From Manis javanica (Eukaryota > Chordata > Mammalia > Pholidota > Manidae), in assembly GCF_040802235.1 (NCBI RefSeq), contig NC_133167.1, forward strand, positions 46,671,001-46,735,000: 64,000 nucleotides of DNA, read 5' to 3'. The translations under genes were made by a program, and so were the position numbers. This document shows positions 21,550 to 32,841 of this stretch, piece after piece. The notes beneath the pieces were generated by a model, which was given only the letters and a program-made list of their open reading frames with translations, had not been told where the DNA came from and did not search any database. Each line of letters opens with the position of its first letter. Position 1 is the stretch's first letter.

Positions 21550-22330
21550 AATAAATTTAAAAGAGAAGAGAAAGTATACTAAAGAAACAAGAGACTATGA
21601 AAATTGACCAGGGATATTTGAAAATGGACAAAATGAATTTCTAGAATGAAGAATAATTGAATTTATAAGCTCAATTGAAGGGATAAAATAAAGGAGGGAA
21701 TTGGGAAATTTCTAATTTGGTTGTGACTTATTAAATAATTTGGACTAATCAGTGCATTTAAAAAGCTAGACAAACTATGTTTTAAAACGTATCTGCTTAA
21801 AGGCATTGAAGAGCAAACAGGTAGAGTAAGATTACTGGGTCAGAGATTGGAAGAAGACGGAAACTCAAAGAAGTCAGATGGCTATTTGGGGCTGGCATGC
21901 TTAAGACATCTTTAATTCCAGAATGAAAATAAACTATAGCTATCCATGACAACAGGTAGAAATATCCTAATAGTAATATTGATGTAAGTGAACTAGACAG
22001 AAAAAGAATGCATGCTGCATGATTCAATTTATAAAAATTCAGTATTGAACAAAAGTAAATCCAGTGTTTAAGAATGCATTTTTAAGGGATTCAAGAAAAT
22101 AATCACCACAAATTTCAGGCAAGTGGTTGTCTTTAGAGAATAGGGAAGAGATTATGACTGAGGAGAAGTGCATGGCGGTGGTGCTGGTGGAGTGTTTCTA
22201 GGATTTTGTTAATACTGTATTTCCTGTTTTAGATGAGGGTTCATGGAGTAAGATTTATAATTATTATGTTTTATACATTTTTCTATATGTATATTATATT
22301 TCATAGAAAATGAATTAATAAAGAGTGTTA
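21550..22330 (+). mobile_element. L1M/HAL1-type fragments including a 3' end, sense
   Basis: The left part (21560-21700) resembles the A-rich ORF1 coiled-coil region ('ggacaaaatgaatttctaga', 'aagctcaattgaaggg'). The right part follows an L1M 3' end: 'gctgcatgattcaatttata', 'caagtggttgtctttagaga', then 'ttctatatgtatattatatt' and 'atgaattaataaagag', like the family's ...gtatgttatacttcaataaa tail. It may be two fragments joined by deletion. Limits are approximate. Confidence 0.55.
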
Positions 22331-22379
22331 CTGGATAATGGGTCAGAAGAATTTACTCAGATTGTAACACAGGAGGAAA

Positions 22380-23110
22380 AAGCTGGAAAATAGAAGGTTC
22401 AACATATATATAACCCATCATTCCCCCCCCAGAAGACAATACTGGCTACCAATATTCAAAGACATGTAGTCTAAAATATTTCAGAATTTTATTAAAGTTC
22501 TTAGATTCAGGAAACCAAATGAATCCTCAGCTGTGTAATTAGAAGAAATCCCCCACTTTTGTGGTAAATATAAAGAAATGATCTTAAAAGTAGCAGAGAG
22601 AAAAGATAAATTATTAACAAATGAATGAGACTGATATTGACGACTGACTTTTCAACAGCTTCAATGGAAGTTAGAAATCAGTAGAATAATGTCTTCAAAT
22701 ACTGAGAAATAAATATTAAACTAGAGTTCTATACCCAGTGAAATAACATCTCAGGGATGAAAGCAAAATAAGTATAATTTTTATTGAAAGCATAAGATCA
22801 AGAGTATTTATTTTAAATAGATCTGCAGTTAGGAAAATTTAAGCAATGGACTCTAAGAGAAAAAGAATAATCCCATAATGAAAATTGGATGCAAGAAGGA
22901 ATGGTGAATAAAGAAAATGGTAGATATGTAATAAAAATAATTGACTTTTGAAATAGTAACAATAATATCAATTGTATAGGGTTAAAAATCAAGATAATCT
23001 GAAGATTAAGAATTCAAATAAAATATATGACAATATAACTTTGGAGAATGTATATGCAAAGATATAGTAAAAACAGGAGCAGAAATTGATGAAATGAACA
23101 CAAAGATATG
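22380..23110 (+). mobile_element. HAL1-type (half-L1) ORF1 and 3' UTR remnant, sense
   Basis: The ORF1 C-terminal region is recognisable at nucleotide level: 'cttaaaagtagcagagagaa', 'gactgacttttcaacagctt', 'caatggaagttagaaatcag', and 'gagttctatacccagtgaaa', matching the family's '..cagccagagagaaaag..', 'gctgacttctcaacag', 'gaattctatacccagcgaaa'. HAL1 elements carry ORF1 but no ORF2, and the A-rich 'tatgacaatataac' stretch that follows fits their 3' UTR. The reading frame is destroyed. Confidence 0.65.
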
Positions 23111-23399
23111 ATACTGGGAAAGCAAAACCAAAGATAGCTATTTGAATAGGAAAGTATAATTAACTTCTCTGGGGAGACTACATGAGTTTAAAAAGAGAGA
23201 AGTAATAAGCATTACTATTGAGAATATACAAACCTCTGGAATAATATAAATAAAATTGTTTCAAGGATAACTGGAAAACTTAGTCTATGACCATTAACAT
23301 TTTCAATTGGAGATCATTTGATTCTTATAAAGAAAACCCAGATAATTTTACCTGTGAGCTCTTGAAGTAATCAAAATCATAGTATTTTTATGTTATGCA

Positions 23400-25010
23400 A
23401 ATTACTATTATATGCCTCATATATAACCTTGATATCAGAACCAGAAATGGATAGTGTGAGGGAGAAAAATTAGAGGTCAATATCATTCTTGAAAATAGAT
23501 GCTTAAAATTCTAAACAACATATTAAAAAAATGAATCCATACATGACTCAAATGTGAACCTTAGGTTTATTTAAGAAATGCAAGTTACTTCGGTGTTAGA
23601 AAATCTATTCTGAAATCACAAAATTAACAGATTAAACACTATGAATATTTAAATATAGAAATAGCATTCAATTAAGTTCAACATTACCTTTTATGATAAA
23701 ATTCACAGAAAAACTAAAAATAAAAGGGGATTTCTTAACCTAATAATGATATCTATTAAAAAATGGTATAAATATTGTACTAAACAATTTAAATACTCTC
23801 TTTGGAAACAATAAGCAGGCAAGGTGACTGCTATCACCATGTACTTGACGTCCACTCATCACTGTCTTTGAGATTCTGGCTTGTATAATTAAACAAAAAA
23901 ATATAAGGATTGGTAAGGAAGAAATAAAATTTCACTCATTCATTAAGAGATGAGGTACTTGTCCACAGTTGAAACACTAAAGAATCCCCAAATTCTTAAC
24001 AAGTTTGATAAGTTTACTAAATTCATGAGGGCCAATTGCATTCCTATACATCTTCAGCAAACCAAAGTTCCAAAAAGGTTTTTTTATGAAACTTGACAAA
24101 CTAATTCTAACAATCCCATGAGAGCACGAAGGGTCCAGGATACTAAGACACCCCTGAAGTTGAGGAGGCTTCCTTTACCTAATACCTAAAATTGCTATGT
24201 TAGTAATACCCAAAATTTCTGTGGTATTATTTTTGTAGTAATTAAACATCTTGTTATTGGCACAGGAATAATCATTCAACTGTAGTGTAATATAGAGAAC
24301 CCAGAAACAGAGTCATATATGTACATAGATACCTATATATGACAGAGAAGGCATTTGAGATCATTGGGGTAAAAGGACAGTCGAATCTAAACGTGGTGTT
24401 GGGACAAAAAGTTTTTCTTTAATGTAAATAAAAATCCCTATGTCAAACCATACCAAAATAGACAAATGAATAAATAAATTAAAGATGGATCAAGAGTTTA
24501 AATATCAAAGACAAAATGCAAAGCAGAAAATACAGAAGAATATTTTTATGAGCTCAGGTTATGGAAGAATTCCTTAAAGAAGCAACATAAACCTTAAAGG
24601 AAAGACTGATAAATTCGACTACAATAAAACTTGATCAAAAGAAAACATAAAGAAAAGGAAAGGTCAAGAGACAAATTGGGAAAAGATATTTGTAGTACAT
24701 GCAACCTATAAAAGATTGGTGTCCAATTATATAACAGATTCCCATGAACCATTAAGATCAAAGCAAACAACAAAATAGGAAAATGGATAAAAATGATGAA
24801 TGAGCAATGCACAGAAGAGTGAGCCTGAATGGCAATAAACAAGTGAAAAGGAGTTCAACCTCATGATAAGAATAGTGCAAATCAAAACCTAAATAAAATT
24901 CCATATCATAGCTGTCAGACTACCAGAAATTAAAAGCTGAAGTTGAATAATGTGAAAAAAGTTGAATGTGGAGGGATGTGCTAGAAAGAACTCTTAGAAG
25001 ATAGGCACTC
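23400..25010 (+). mobile_element. Old L1M ORF2 remnant, sense
   Basis: Diverged ORF2 landmarks appear in order: 'ggattggtaaggaagaaata', 'attgcattcctatacatctt', 'gacaaactaattctaacaat', 'ttgggaaaagatatttgtag', 'aggaaaatggataaaaatga', 'gagttcaacctcatgat', 'gtgcaaatcaaaacc'. The endonuclease and much of RT are missing or beyond recognition. It may be part of the same insertion as the HAL1-like block or a separate L1M copy beside it. Confidence 0.7.
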
Positions 25011-25530
25011 TGTACATATTTTTGGTTGTCTATTGCTATCTGACAAACCACCATAAGCCTGGTGGCTTAATATAACAATTTTATTATACTCATGACCTGT
25101 TAATCAGGAACTTGGGCATATCTTTACTGATGATTTTGTTGCCTACATGGCATAAACTGGGTCATTTGGTGGCTGGTGAATAGTCCAGTCTGGTGGGATC
25201 AAGAAGTTTTCACTGGTTCCTTGGTGAGGATGGCTGGAAGCTGGACTTCATTGGGCTGATTTCCCTCTCAAGCAGTGTTAGGGTATATCCATAGCATAAC
25301 TGGACTTCTTATATGGTGGCTCAGGGCTTCTAGAATGAATGTTTCAGGGTAAAGGAAGTAGAAGATGACAGCCTCTTAATGTCTAGGCCTAGAAAGTGGC
25401 ACAGTTTCATCTTCTGCCATGGTCCACTGGTCAAAGCAGTCATAGAGCCTTCTTAACTCAGAGGGAAAGGTCTGCACCACTCAGAGGAGTGTCCAGTACT
25501 TTGTGGTCATCTGTAATCTGCCATAGTAAT
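25011..25530 (+). repeat. MLT1-like LTR (MaLR)
   Basis: The start 'ggttgtctattgctatctga' followed by 'caaaccaccataagcctggt' and 'ggcttaatataacaatttta' matches the classic MLT1-type opening ('tattgctgcataacaaattaccacaaacttagtggcttaaaacaac'). The body stays C/T- and G-rich to about 25530. MaLR LTRs are old, non-autonomous ERVL relatives. No internal region or second LTR is evident. Confidence 0.65.
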
Positions 25531-26004
25531 TCTTTTCTGATTAAATGAAAAAATCATAAATGTTTATTGAGGGCTTATGTTTGCTCTGGCCTTAAATATA
25601 GTGTAACTATATTAAATTCTATTAAGTCTCTGTTCTTTAAAGGCCTCTGGTTTAGAAGTGAGCAGGGAGAATATGTGTCAACATAAATTCATGTATATAT
25701 ACACACACCTACATGCACATATATATGTACATTACACACACACAAGGTAGTTTAAAAGTAGTGGCAACAGTTTGGTAAGCATTATAAAGATTCTTAAAAG
25801 AAAAATTTAGTTCAGATGTGAGAGAATTTTAAAACTCAAGGAGGAGATGGAATATGAATTGGGCTGAAAGACAGGGAAAGTCATGACCATACATTGGCTT
25901 TATTTGTTTGTTTGGTTTTGGTTGGAGGGGGATGATGTAGTCATTGTTGGAAGTAAGATAAAACTGGGGGCCAGTTTCCCACCAGTTAGTGCTGTCCCTC
26001 AGGG
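25531..26004. other. AT-rich spacer with short CA/TA runs
   Basis: Contains brief (CA)n/(TA)n tracts at 25695-25745 and nothing else I recognise. Confidence 0.5.
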
Positions 26005-27330
26005 ATTTATGCACTTAATGAGTTTTCCAGAGCATCTAGTTTATGTCAGGCAGTGTACAGTGTACTGGGATGCCAGAAAGAATGCCACACTGTCCCTGTC
26101 TTAAACTAGCTTACAGTCTGCGGTGTGGGGAGGAGGTGGCGGCAAGTAAGGCAACGCAGTGAGGTGAGTGCTTACATGCTGCAGGCCTAGGCTTAGGGAC
26201 ACCTGCAGTTCATAAAAACGTCTCACAGGCTTGAGGAAGAGGTGGTCAGAGAAGGGAGCAGGTGGCCTGTAAGTAAAAACATAGATGCTGGTGAGATGGT
26301 AGAAGAAAGGGGGACATTCCAGCAGCAGGAACAGCATGTGTCGCATTGACGGGTGAGGGAGGTTGCGTCACGCTGATGAGACGGCGACTTGCTCCGCACA
26401 GCCTGGTCGGAGGTGGAGTCACCGGGGGAGGGAGGTCGGAGAGTTAGACCTGTGTTTGTTCACCGAGGGCCTGAAATAAATTGCTAAGTAATTCAGAATT
26501 TATTCTGAGGGCAAGAGGATTTCACTGAGGCATTTCAAACAGGGTGGTAACCTGCTTTAGAAAGACCGTGTATTCCAGAAAGATTTTTTTCTCATCACAG
26601 TGTGAAGAATGAATAGATACGAAACAAAAGTAGAAACAGAAAGACTCTTCTATGGCAGTCATTCAGGAAGTGGAGGTTGGTGTCCTGGATAAGGGGATAA
26701 GAAGTAAATGGTTTCAAGAGGTATTTAGGATATTGGAACAACAGAATCTGGCCATCTGTTGGATACAAGGACATTGAAGGCGAGGGAAGAGCCAAATTAA
26801 CTAGTGTTCACGACATGAGCAGCTCAGTGAATGGAGAAGCATCCTGAGAAAGGGAGCCCGGGGTGGACAGCGGGTGTGCGTGGTAGATGATGATAATGAT
26901 GGCTAATTACTAACTGTCGCCTTGAAAATGATGGCTCCTTTGTCAAGAACAGTCATAGAGAAGATCACTGAGGGCCACACACTGAGGAACGGACAGAGAA
27001 TGAAAAACTTGAAAATTAGACGGAAAAGGAGGCTCCCCGGAAGTAACATGGGAATCAGAAGGGTGTGTTGTCATGGAAACCAAGTGACGAGTGGGTTTCT
27101 GTGTATAAGTGAATAAACAATAGTGAGAAATAAGAGGTCAAGTGGAAGGGGTCCATGGGCAGTGACAGCAAGTTTTCTGGTGACCTTGTTTACGAATCTT
27201 TTCTGTAGAACTCCGAGGAAGTGGGGACAGTGAGTGTAGGAGCATAGGCCTTTCTTTCATAAACCTGAGCTTTACAAGGGAGAATAGAACTAGAGGGAGG
27301 GGCTGGGGGATGTGGGGTCACCAGTTTGAG
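26005..27330 (-). mobile_element. L2 LINE, antisense, with a CpG-bearing section
   Basis: On the plus strand it starts with a diverged L2-end reverse complement ('catctagtttatgtcaggca'), then 'ttaaactagcttacagtctg' (L2 'ggagcttacattctag'), 'ggggacattccagcagcagg' and 'gaacagcatgtg', 'aaacagggtggtaacctgct', and later 'gaaataagaggtcaag'. These are the usual landmarks of an antisense L2 3' half. CpG density is high between about 26118 and 26465. Limits at the 27 kb side are uncertain. Coding capacity is lost. Confidence 0.7.
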
Positions 27331-28379
27331 GAAAGTTTTTTGATTTCAATAAGCTGGTAAAGATTAGAACCAATTGTAATGCTCATAGGAAGTCCTGTTA
27401 GATATAATTTGACAATAAATAGCAGATGGAGTGGATCATTGTATTTGGGCACTAAAGGAAAGGATTTTGTGTACAGGTGGAGGAATTAAACATGTCAATA
27501 GTTGACAGATGGTGTAATGTTCATTATTATAGCTTTCCTAGATTGTATGAAATATTTTTATTTTGAGTTCCTAACTTTTACTCTTGGGCACTAAAGAATT
27601 TGGGTCCTTTGGCCTTGAACTCATTAGTCGAAGGAAAATTTGGGGCAAAGCCTAGTATGATTATATTATGAAAGACCAAATTTCAGATGTAATCTAATGA
27701 ATTTTCTTGGAGTCTATTTCTTTGCTATGGTGGCACTTTGGAAACAACTTTCTCACTAAGACATAGTACTATGCTTTTAAATACCATGAACATATATTCA
27801 ACTGGCTATTTCTCAATTTCACCAGTAATCATTTCATTTTAATCAGCTAACCGCTGATAGCCCAGATGAACATCTTGCGTGCAATTTTATTTAGCACATC
27901 TCTTAGAATGACTGAAGTGTTAGAACATCCCAGGTACACTGCTGTAGACACCAGCTGCACTGGAGGAGTTGTTGCCCAGAAACATCTGGAACATTATTCA
28001 GTATGAAAGGGAAGAAATATGTTTATGGGAGAGACAGTCACATCTTCTGTGATCAGGTTCTTTCAAAGATTCCAAATTCCATATACTTTCCATCAACTTT
28101 TTTTTTCTATAGAACTTTTGATAGAATTATAATTTGTTGGTTAGATTCTTCGGTCAAGATAAAAAAGGGCTAATATTTTTGGAGGCTGGGTTTGAATGTT
28201 GTGCCAAATAGACCATGTGAAGAATAAGTTCTGTAATTTGAATGAAAAGAATCTGATATATATTTTATTTTCCTAAGGATTTGAAAATAACAAAGAAAAT
28301 ATAATTGACCTCTTAGGAAAGGAAAGGGATAAGACAAAGCTTCATGGGCTAATTTTCAGAACTATTAAAATTATGATTA
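27331..28379. other. Unique DNA, no recognised feature
   Basis: AT-rich sequence without a repeat family I can identify and without long open frames. Confidence 0.5.
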
Positions 28380-28580
28380 TTAATTGTTGAACACCCACAC
28401 TGAGCTGGGCACATATTGATACTTTATTTATGTTGTTATTTCTATTCCCTGTAGCAATCCTTGCAAAATAAATACTCTTTTTCTCATGTTGCTGGTAGAT
28501 TAACTATTGACTGGTATTGTGTTCAGAGATATTCAATAATTTACCCATGATTTTATCACTAAATTAGGGATCAGATATAG
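28380..28580 (+). repeat. MIR SINE, sense, diverged
   Basis: 'cactgagctgggcacatatt' corresponds to 'tactatgtgccaggcac', followed by 'agcaatccttgcaaaataaa' (MIR 'ctcacaacaaccctatgagg') and 'caataatttacccatga' (MIR 'gtaacttgcccaaggt'). The order and spacing fit MIR. Confidence 0.55.
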
Positions 28581-28920
28581 AATTTAGTTTTTACTGAAAT
28601 ATGTTTTCTTTTCATAGATTCTACTCCTATCCAAATAAACTGGGGATGCATTTTGAAATAATGTTAATAATATGCATATTCAATTATTGGTTCATTTGTT
28701 AGATTGGAGAGTTATAAGATAGCAGCATTTTATTTCTTTTGTATGTATATATCTACTCACATGAACACATTTAAAGAGAACAAATACCTGTTTTTATAAT
28801 ATACCACTTAAAAATATTGAATAAAAATACAATATATGATTTAGTTCTATTGTAATTGAAGATACAAAAGTAATTTGAAGATTGTTTTTTTTCCCCTCAC
28901 TTTGCTTCATTTTCCCCTAG

Positions 28921-28971
28921 AAGATGCTTATTTTGCTAACCAGTGCAGATGTGGAGGGCACAGCTGCTATT
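28921..28971 (+). other. Candidate 51 bp internal exon
   Basis: A long pyrimidine tract ending in ttttcccctag (AG at 28919-28920) precedes the segment and a consensus donor GTGAGT follows (28972-28977). The 51 bp are open in two frames: KMLILLTSADVEGTAAI (phase 0) and DAYFANQCRCGGHSCY (phase 2). The second has a CRCGG string seen in some zinc-binding proteins, but I cannot assign it to a gene. No partner exon is established. It could be a pseudo-exon, which introns contain in large numbers. Confidence 0.25.
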
Positions 28972-29564
28972 GTGAGTATGGTTTTCAAAGACTGTTCCAT
29001 CCATGATTATTAACCAAGATAATATCCCTATGTGTGTTATTAGTGATTGCTACTTTCTTAGTATCATCATGCAAAGTTTGCTGATTTTCATTTAATTTAT
29101 TTGTGTTACTATTTAGCTAGTGTATAGAGGGAAGACAAGACCACTTTCAAGATACTTGCTTTATTACTTAGGTCTTATTCTTTATTAATTATTTAGATGC
29201 TGGTAAAGATAACCCTCTCCTTACCTCACTTATGTCAGTACTTTTCATGAAGAAGACAGGGCTCAATCTGGTCATCGTCCTCTCTGGAAATCCCTGTCTT
29301 ACTTGCTTCAGTAATTTGCTCCGTAGTTTATACCTCAGGCTTCTTATATGAAAAAATGTGATACTAGTACCGAGTGAGGCAGGCTCTCATTGGGATTATA
29401 GGAGATGTTACATGTGCAGATAACAGGTGAATTACTCAAATTAAGCACATAATAAGTGCTCAAAAAGAGTTAGTGTGCTATGAATCAGAAAAGCTCATAC
29501 AATTAACTTCATGACATAATGATCACTCTTTAATTTTGGCATCTCTGCACTTTTGACTGTCTCA
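28972..29564. other. Unique DNA downstream of the candidate exon
   Basis: No recognised repeat, RNA gene or exon. Confidence 0.5.
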
Positions 29565-29965
29565 TTCATTCAGCAAATATTTAAGGGAAGGTGTGAGTCA
29601 TTGATTTAGGTGTTGGGGATATGAACAGGCAAAACAGGTAAAGATAACAGGTGAGTCATATATTTTAGTAGGGGAAACAATAAACAAAATAAACAGGAAA
29701 ACATATTAGATACTAAGTTCTGAAAAGGAAATAAAGCAGGGGAGGAGGAGAGGAAATTATGGGAATAGGTCTGTGATTTAAATGGGGTGGCCAGGGAACT
29801 GCCCTGAGAAAGAGCATTTGAGTAAGGATGTGTGAATAAAGGACCATGTCATCAGGATATACTGGGGGAAGGGAATCCAGGCATAGGGAACGGCAGGTAC
29901 AACAGCTTCGAGGTAGAAGAATGCTACACACGTTCAAGAAACAGCATGGAGGGTAATGTGAAGTT
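29565..29965 (-). mobile_element. L2 LINE 3' region, antisense
   Basis: It starts with the signature 'tcattcattcagcaaatatt' (reverse complement of the L2 end aatatttgttgaatgaatga). 'gtgttggggatatgaacagg', 'gggaaacaataaacaaaata', 'ggggtggccagggaactgcc', 'gagcatttgagtaaggatgt' and 'gggaacggcaggtacaacag' then follow in the canonical order. The family match is strong although diverged. Confidence 0.88.
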
Positions 29966-30657
29966 TTTTTTATATCTATAAGGTCTGGAAGTTTCACAAA
30001 TCCTCAGGGGCCCAGCCTTCTTCATGCTCATCTCTCGCTATTTCTAGGGAATGGCTATTAATCTCAGAGTCCAGGATAGCCCTATCTTGAAGTAAGCGTA
30101 CACTTTACATTCTAGAGACCAGGTGGGTAGAAGAATTTAAAAAAAGAAAGAAAGAAATGAGATGAACTCAGTAGCTGTAGTTTATGGAGGATTCACAGAG
30201 ACTGCTGAAGCAAATGTCTGCTTATCTGCCATTGGCCCATACTTAGTATGGAATTAATTTTGGGTTCTACCTGAGTACTTTCCCAGAAAATATGGCTCTT
30301 TCGCATTTATTAAAAATATTTGACAAAATAAAAAAGAGAATATTGTCTCTTCTTTCTTTATAAGCATGAATGAAATGCAATAAACTGAAAGTGCCCTTCA
30401 AAACTTTTTGATATAAGAAGACAAAGTATTAAGCAAGTATTTCTTGCAGTTGGAAAATACTGAAATGAATATATTTGATTTCTAGTTTTTGATGAGAAGG
30501 GGAGCCCAGAGAAACCATCAGACAAGTTCAGAGCTGGATGGTTCTGCCTGGACAACAGGTAGAAGATCCAGCTGTCTCTCAAGAAAGCTGGTTATTTTTT
30601 GTGATGCTAATGCTCAGTTTTGCAAACTCAAGGGCTCCATATAGGAATCAGATAAGC
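29966..30657. other. No recognised feature
   Basis: Unique-looking DNA between an L2 and a short tandem duplication. Confidence 0.5.
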
Positions 30658-30745
30658 AACTGAACTTTTATTTCATTTCTTAGACATACTGAGCCTGACC
30701 TAACTGAACTTTTATTTCATTTCTTAGACATACTGAGCCTGACCT
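30658..30745 (+). repeat. Perfect 44 bp tandem duplication
   Basis: The unit from aactgaactttta to gcctgacct occurs twice head to tail (30658-30701 and 30702-30745) without a mismatch. The unit is not simple sequence. In surroundings where repeats are 20-30% diverged, identity means a recent event (replication slippage or templated repair) or an assembly artefact. Confidence 0.95.
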
Positions 30746-32085
30746 CTGAACTTTCTGAGATTCATCCATTCTTAACTCCCTGTGTCCCTTTACTCTTTGT
30801 ACATCTTTGGAAGAGGAGACTGGCCTTACCATGAACTAGTTCACTTCCCAATCTCTGATTCTAGTCCCATTCTCCATCTAATTCCATCTATCTGACTTAA
30901 CCGAACCCTGTTAACTCATATTTTGAATGCTCCACTAGCATTTAAATGCTTTCTATTCATTTCCTCAGTTGTTGGAAATTCACTTTTCAGAAGGTCTGTA
31001 ATTTGGGGGTGAGGTAGAATAGTTTGTTTTTTCTAAAAACATTCTCAGCTCTCGAGAGTCCTGTAATTGAATAGGTCTTGCAATAGAATCAATTCTTGGA
31101 AAGGTTTTTTTTATGACTTGTTTTATTGCTCTTGTTTTGCTGTTGATGTAAAAGACCCAAACCCCAAATTTAGGTTCAATAATGTTCAATTGTCAGAGAT
31201 TATATTGTAATGGCTCTCCATAAAAGACCTATAAAACAGTGTGTTCTTGTACAATGCTTAGTCAGCCGCCCTTTTAGTAGTTACCAGAATCTTTTTTTTC
31301 CTTTTCTTTTCCATTAGCATAAACATTTTGTCTTAATCACATCGAGAATGATACAAAGTTAGCAGCTGAACAAAATTTAATCTTTCTGACCATAGAAGAG
31401 CCCCCTCCTCCTCATGCACCTTTTGGCTCTTTTTCAATCATTCTTTCTCAGTTTGATTGAAATATCCTTTAAGGATTGTTGAACTTCAGTGTGGTGTTTC
31501 TAGTATACATTATTATTAGAATTTATGCCTGGTTGAGATAAATTTAATGTGCATTGTTTAAACATCCAGCATTTAAACTGATGACGATTTACGGGAAACT
31601 TGTTGATCAATGGTGTTTGACTTTAGAGAGAGTTACATTTAAGTGCATTAACTGATGCATCAATGGTTGGGTATTGTCATCATTTATGAAAAGTAAAATG
31701 CTACGCTCCTTCAATCTCTGTTTTATATACTTGCTGTCAAGTATGACAATTAAATATCTTTTTTTCCTTTTGTTCCTGGAATTATTGATATTTTATTAAA
31801 TATGTTCTTTTCTTTTTTACAAAAGCAATGCCCATCCATTATGGGGATTTTGGAGAATCCAGAAAAGTTCAAAGAAGGAAACAGAGAGTTATTATAAGGA
31901 GTGCATAAATTAATACAAGTACTGAGTTAGTACAAGAAAGGAATTAAGACCCCCTGTGACACACGCTAAACACTCAGTGTTGTTTGCTTTTGCTATTATC
32001 ATATAAGAGGAAAAACAACTATAGTTATAATTTTATATTCTATTAGGCAAAAAGATACAATTAATCTTTGTCTCCGATACTGGCA
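30746..32085. other. Unique DNA with a short old repeat scrap near 31803-31890
   Basis: The stretch 'acaaaagcaatgcccatcca' ... 'gaatccagaaaagttcaaag' looks like a widely repeated mammalian fragment ('..aatgctcattatagaaaatttggaaaatacagaaaag..') whose family I cannot name. The rest shows nothing recognisable. Confidence 0.4.
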
Positions 32086-32089
32086 TTAT

Positions 32090-32520
32090 ATAAAGGGGTG
32101 TCTGATACCCATCTTCTTTTTCTTCCTTGCTAATCTTTGACATTGGGAAAACTGTATCACCTAGCCTTCTCATTGATGAGGATGAACAAGGAAACATTAG
32201 TGGAAGTGGAAGTTGTTAGGTGGGATTTCTGGGAAAATCTCTGTCCCTGCCCATCTGTCTCTCCTCTGTTTCCTGGAATGTGGATGTGATGACTAGTGCT
32301 CCAGACGTCCTCTTGGATCCTGAGGCAACCTTAAAAATGATAGAGCAGAAAGGGTGAAGGAGCCTAGACTCAGGACTGTGGAACCACACTACTAGCTTTG
32401 ACCTATCAATTCTGGGACTTTTACTGGAGAGAGAAATAAGCCTGGATTTCTGCTTACTAACATCAGAATGTATTTTCTAACTGATACATTGAGTAGTTAG
32501 TGCATGAGGTTCTTATATTC
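32090..32520 (+). repeat. Diverged interspersed repeat, family not named
   Basis: The order 'cctggaatgtggatgtgatg', 'ctagtgctccagacgtcctc', 'ttggatcctgaggcaacctt', 'gatagagcagaaagggtgaa', 'ggagcctagactcaggact', 'gagagagaaataagcctgga' and 'ctaactgatacattgag' matches a common mammalian repeat in which 'gaatgtggacgtgatggctggagc', 'gagagaaataaacttc' and 'ctgatacag' recur. A weaker relative lies at 55480-55740. Confidence 0.5.
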
Positions 32521-32841
32521 TTCCATAGTTTTTTCTACTTTCTGTCTGACAATAGATGGCATTGTTTGTAGGGCTCCATAGATTGCCTTCCTATGCTCCC
32601 TGAAATTTTAATCTATTAGGATAGTGTCCTTTTCATTTTGTTTACAATTCTAATAGGAATTCATAGTGGGAAGAATTATTCTGGCCTTATTAGCTGTAGG
32701 TAGTGATATATTTCTTCCCTCAGGGCCTAGGTATTAAAGTATAGTTGTACACAAAAATTCTTTGTGACTGTTTGTACATTTTCAAAGCATATATGTCAAA
32801 TCACCATGTAGCTTAAATTTGATAGTATAATGAGTATCTTA

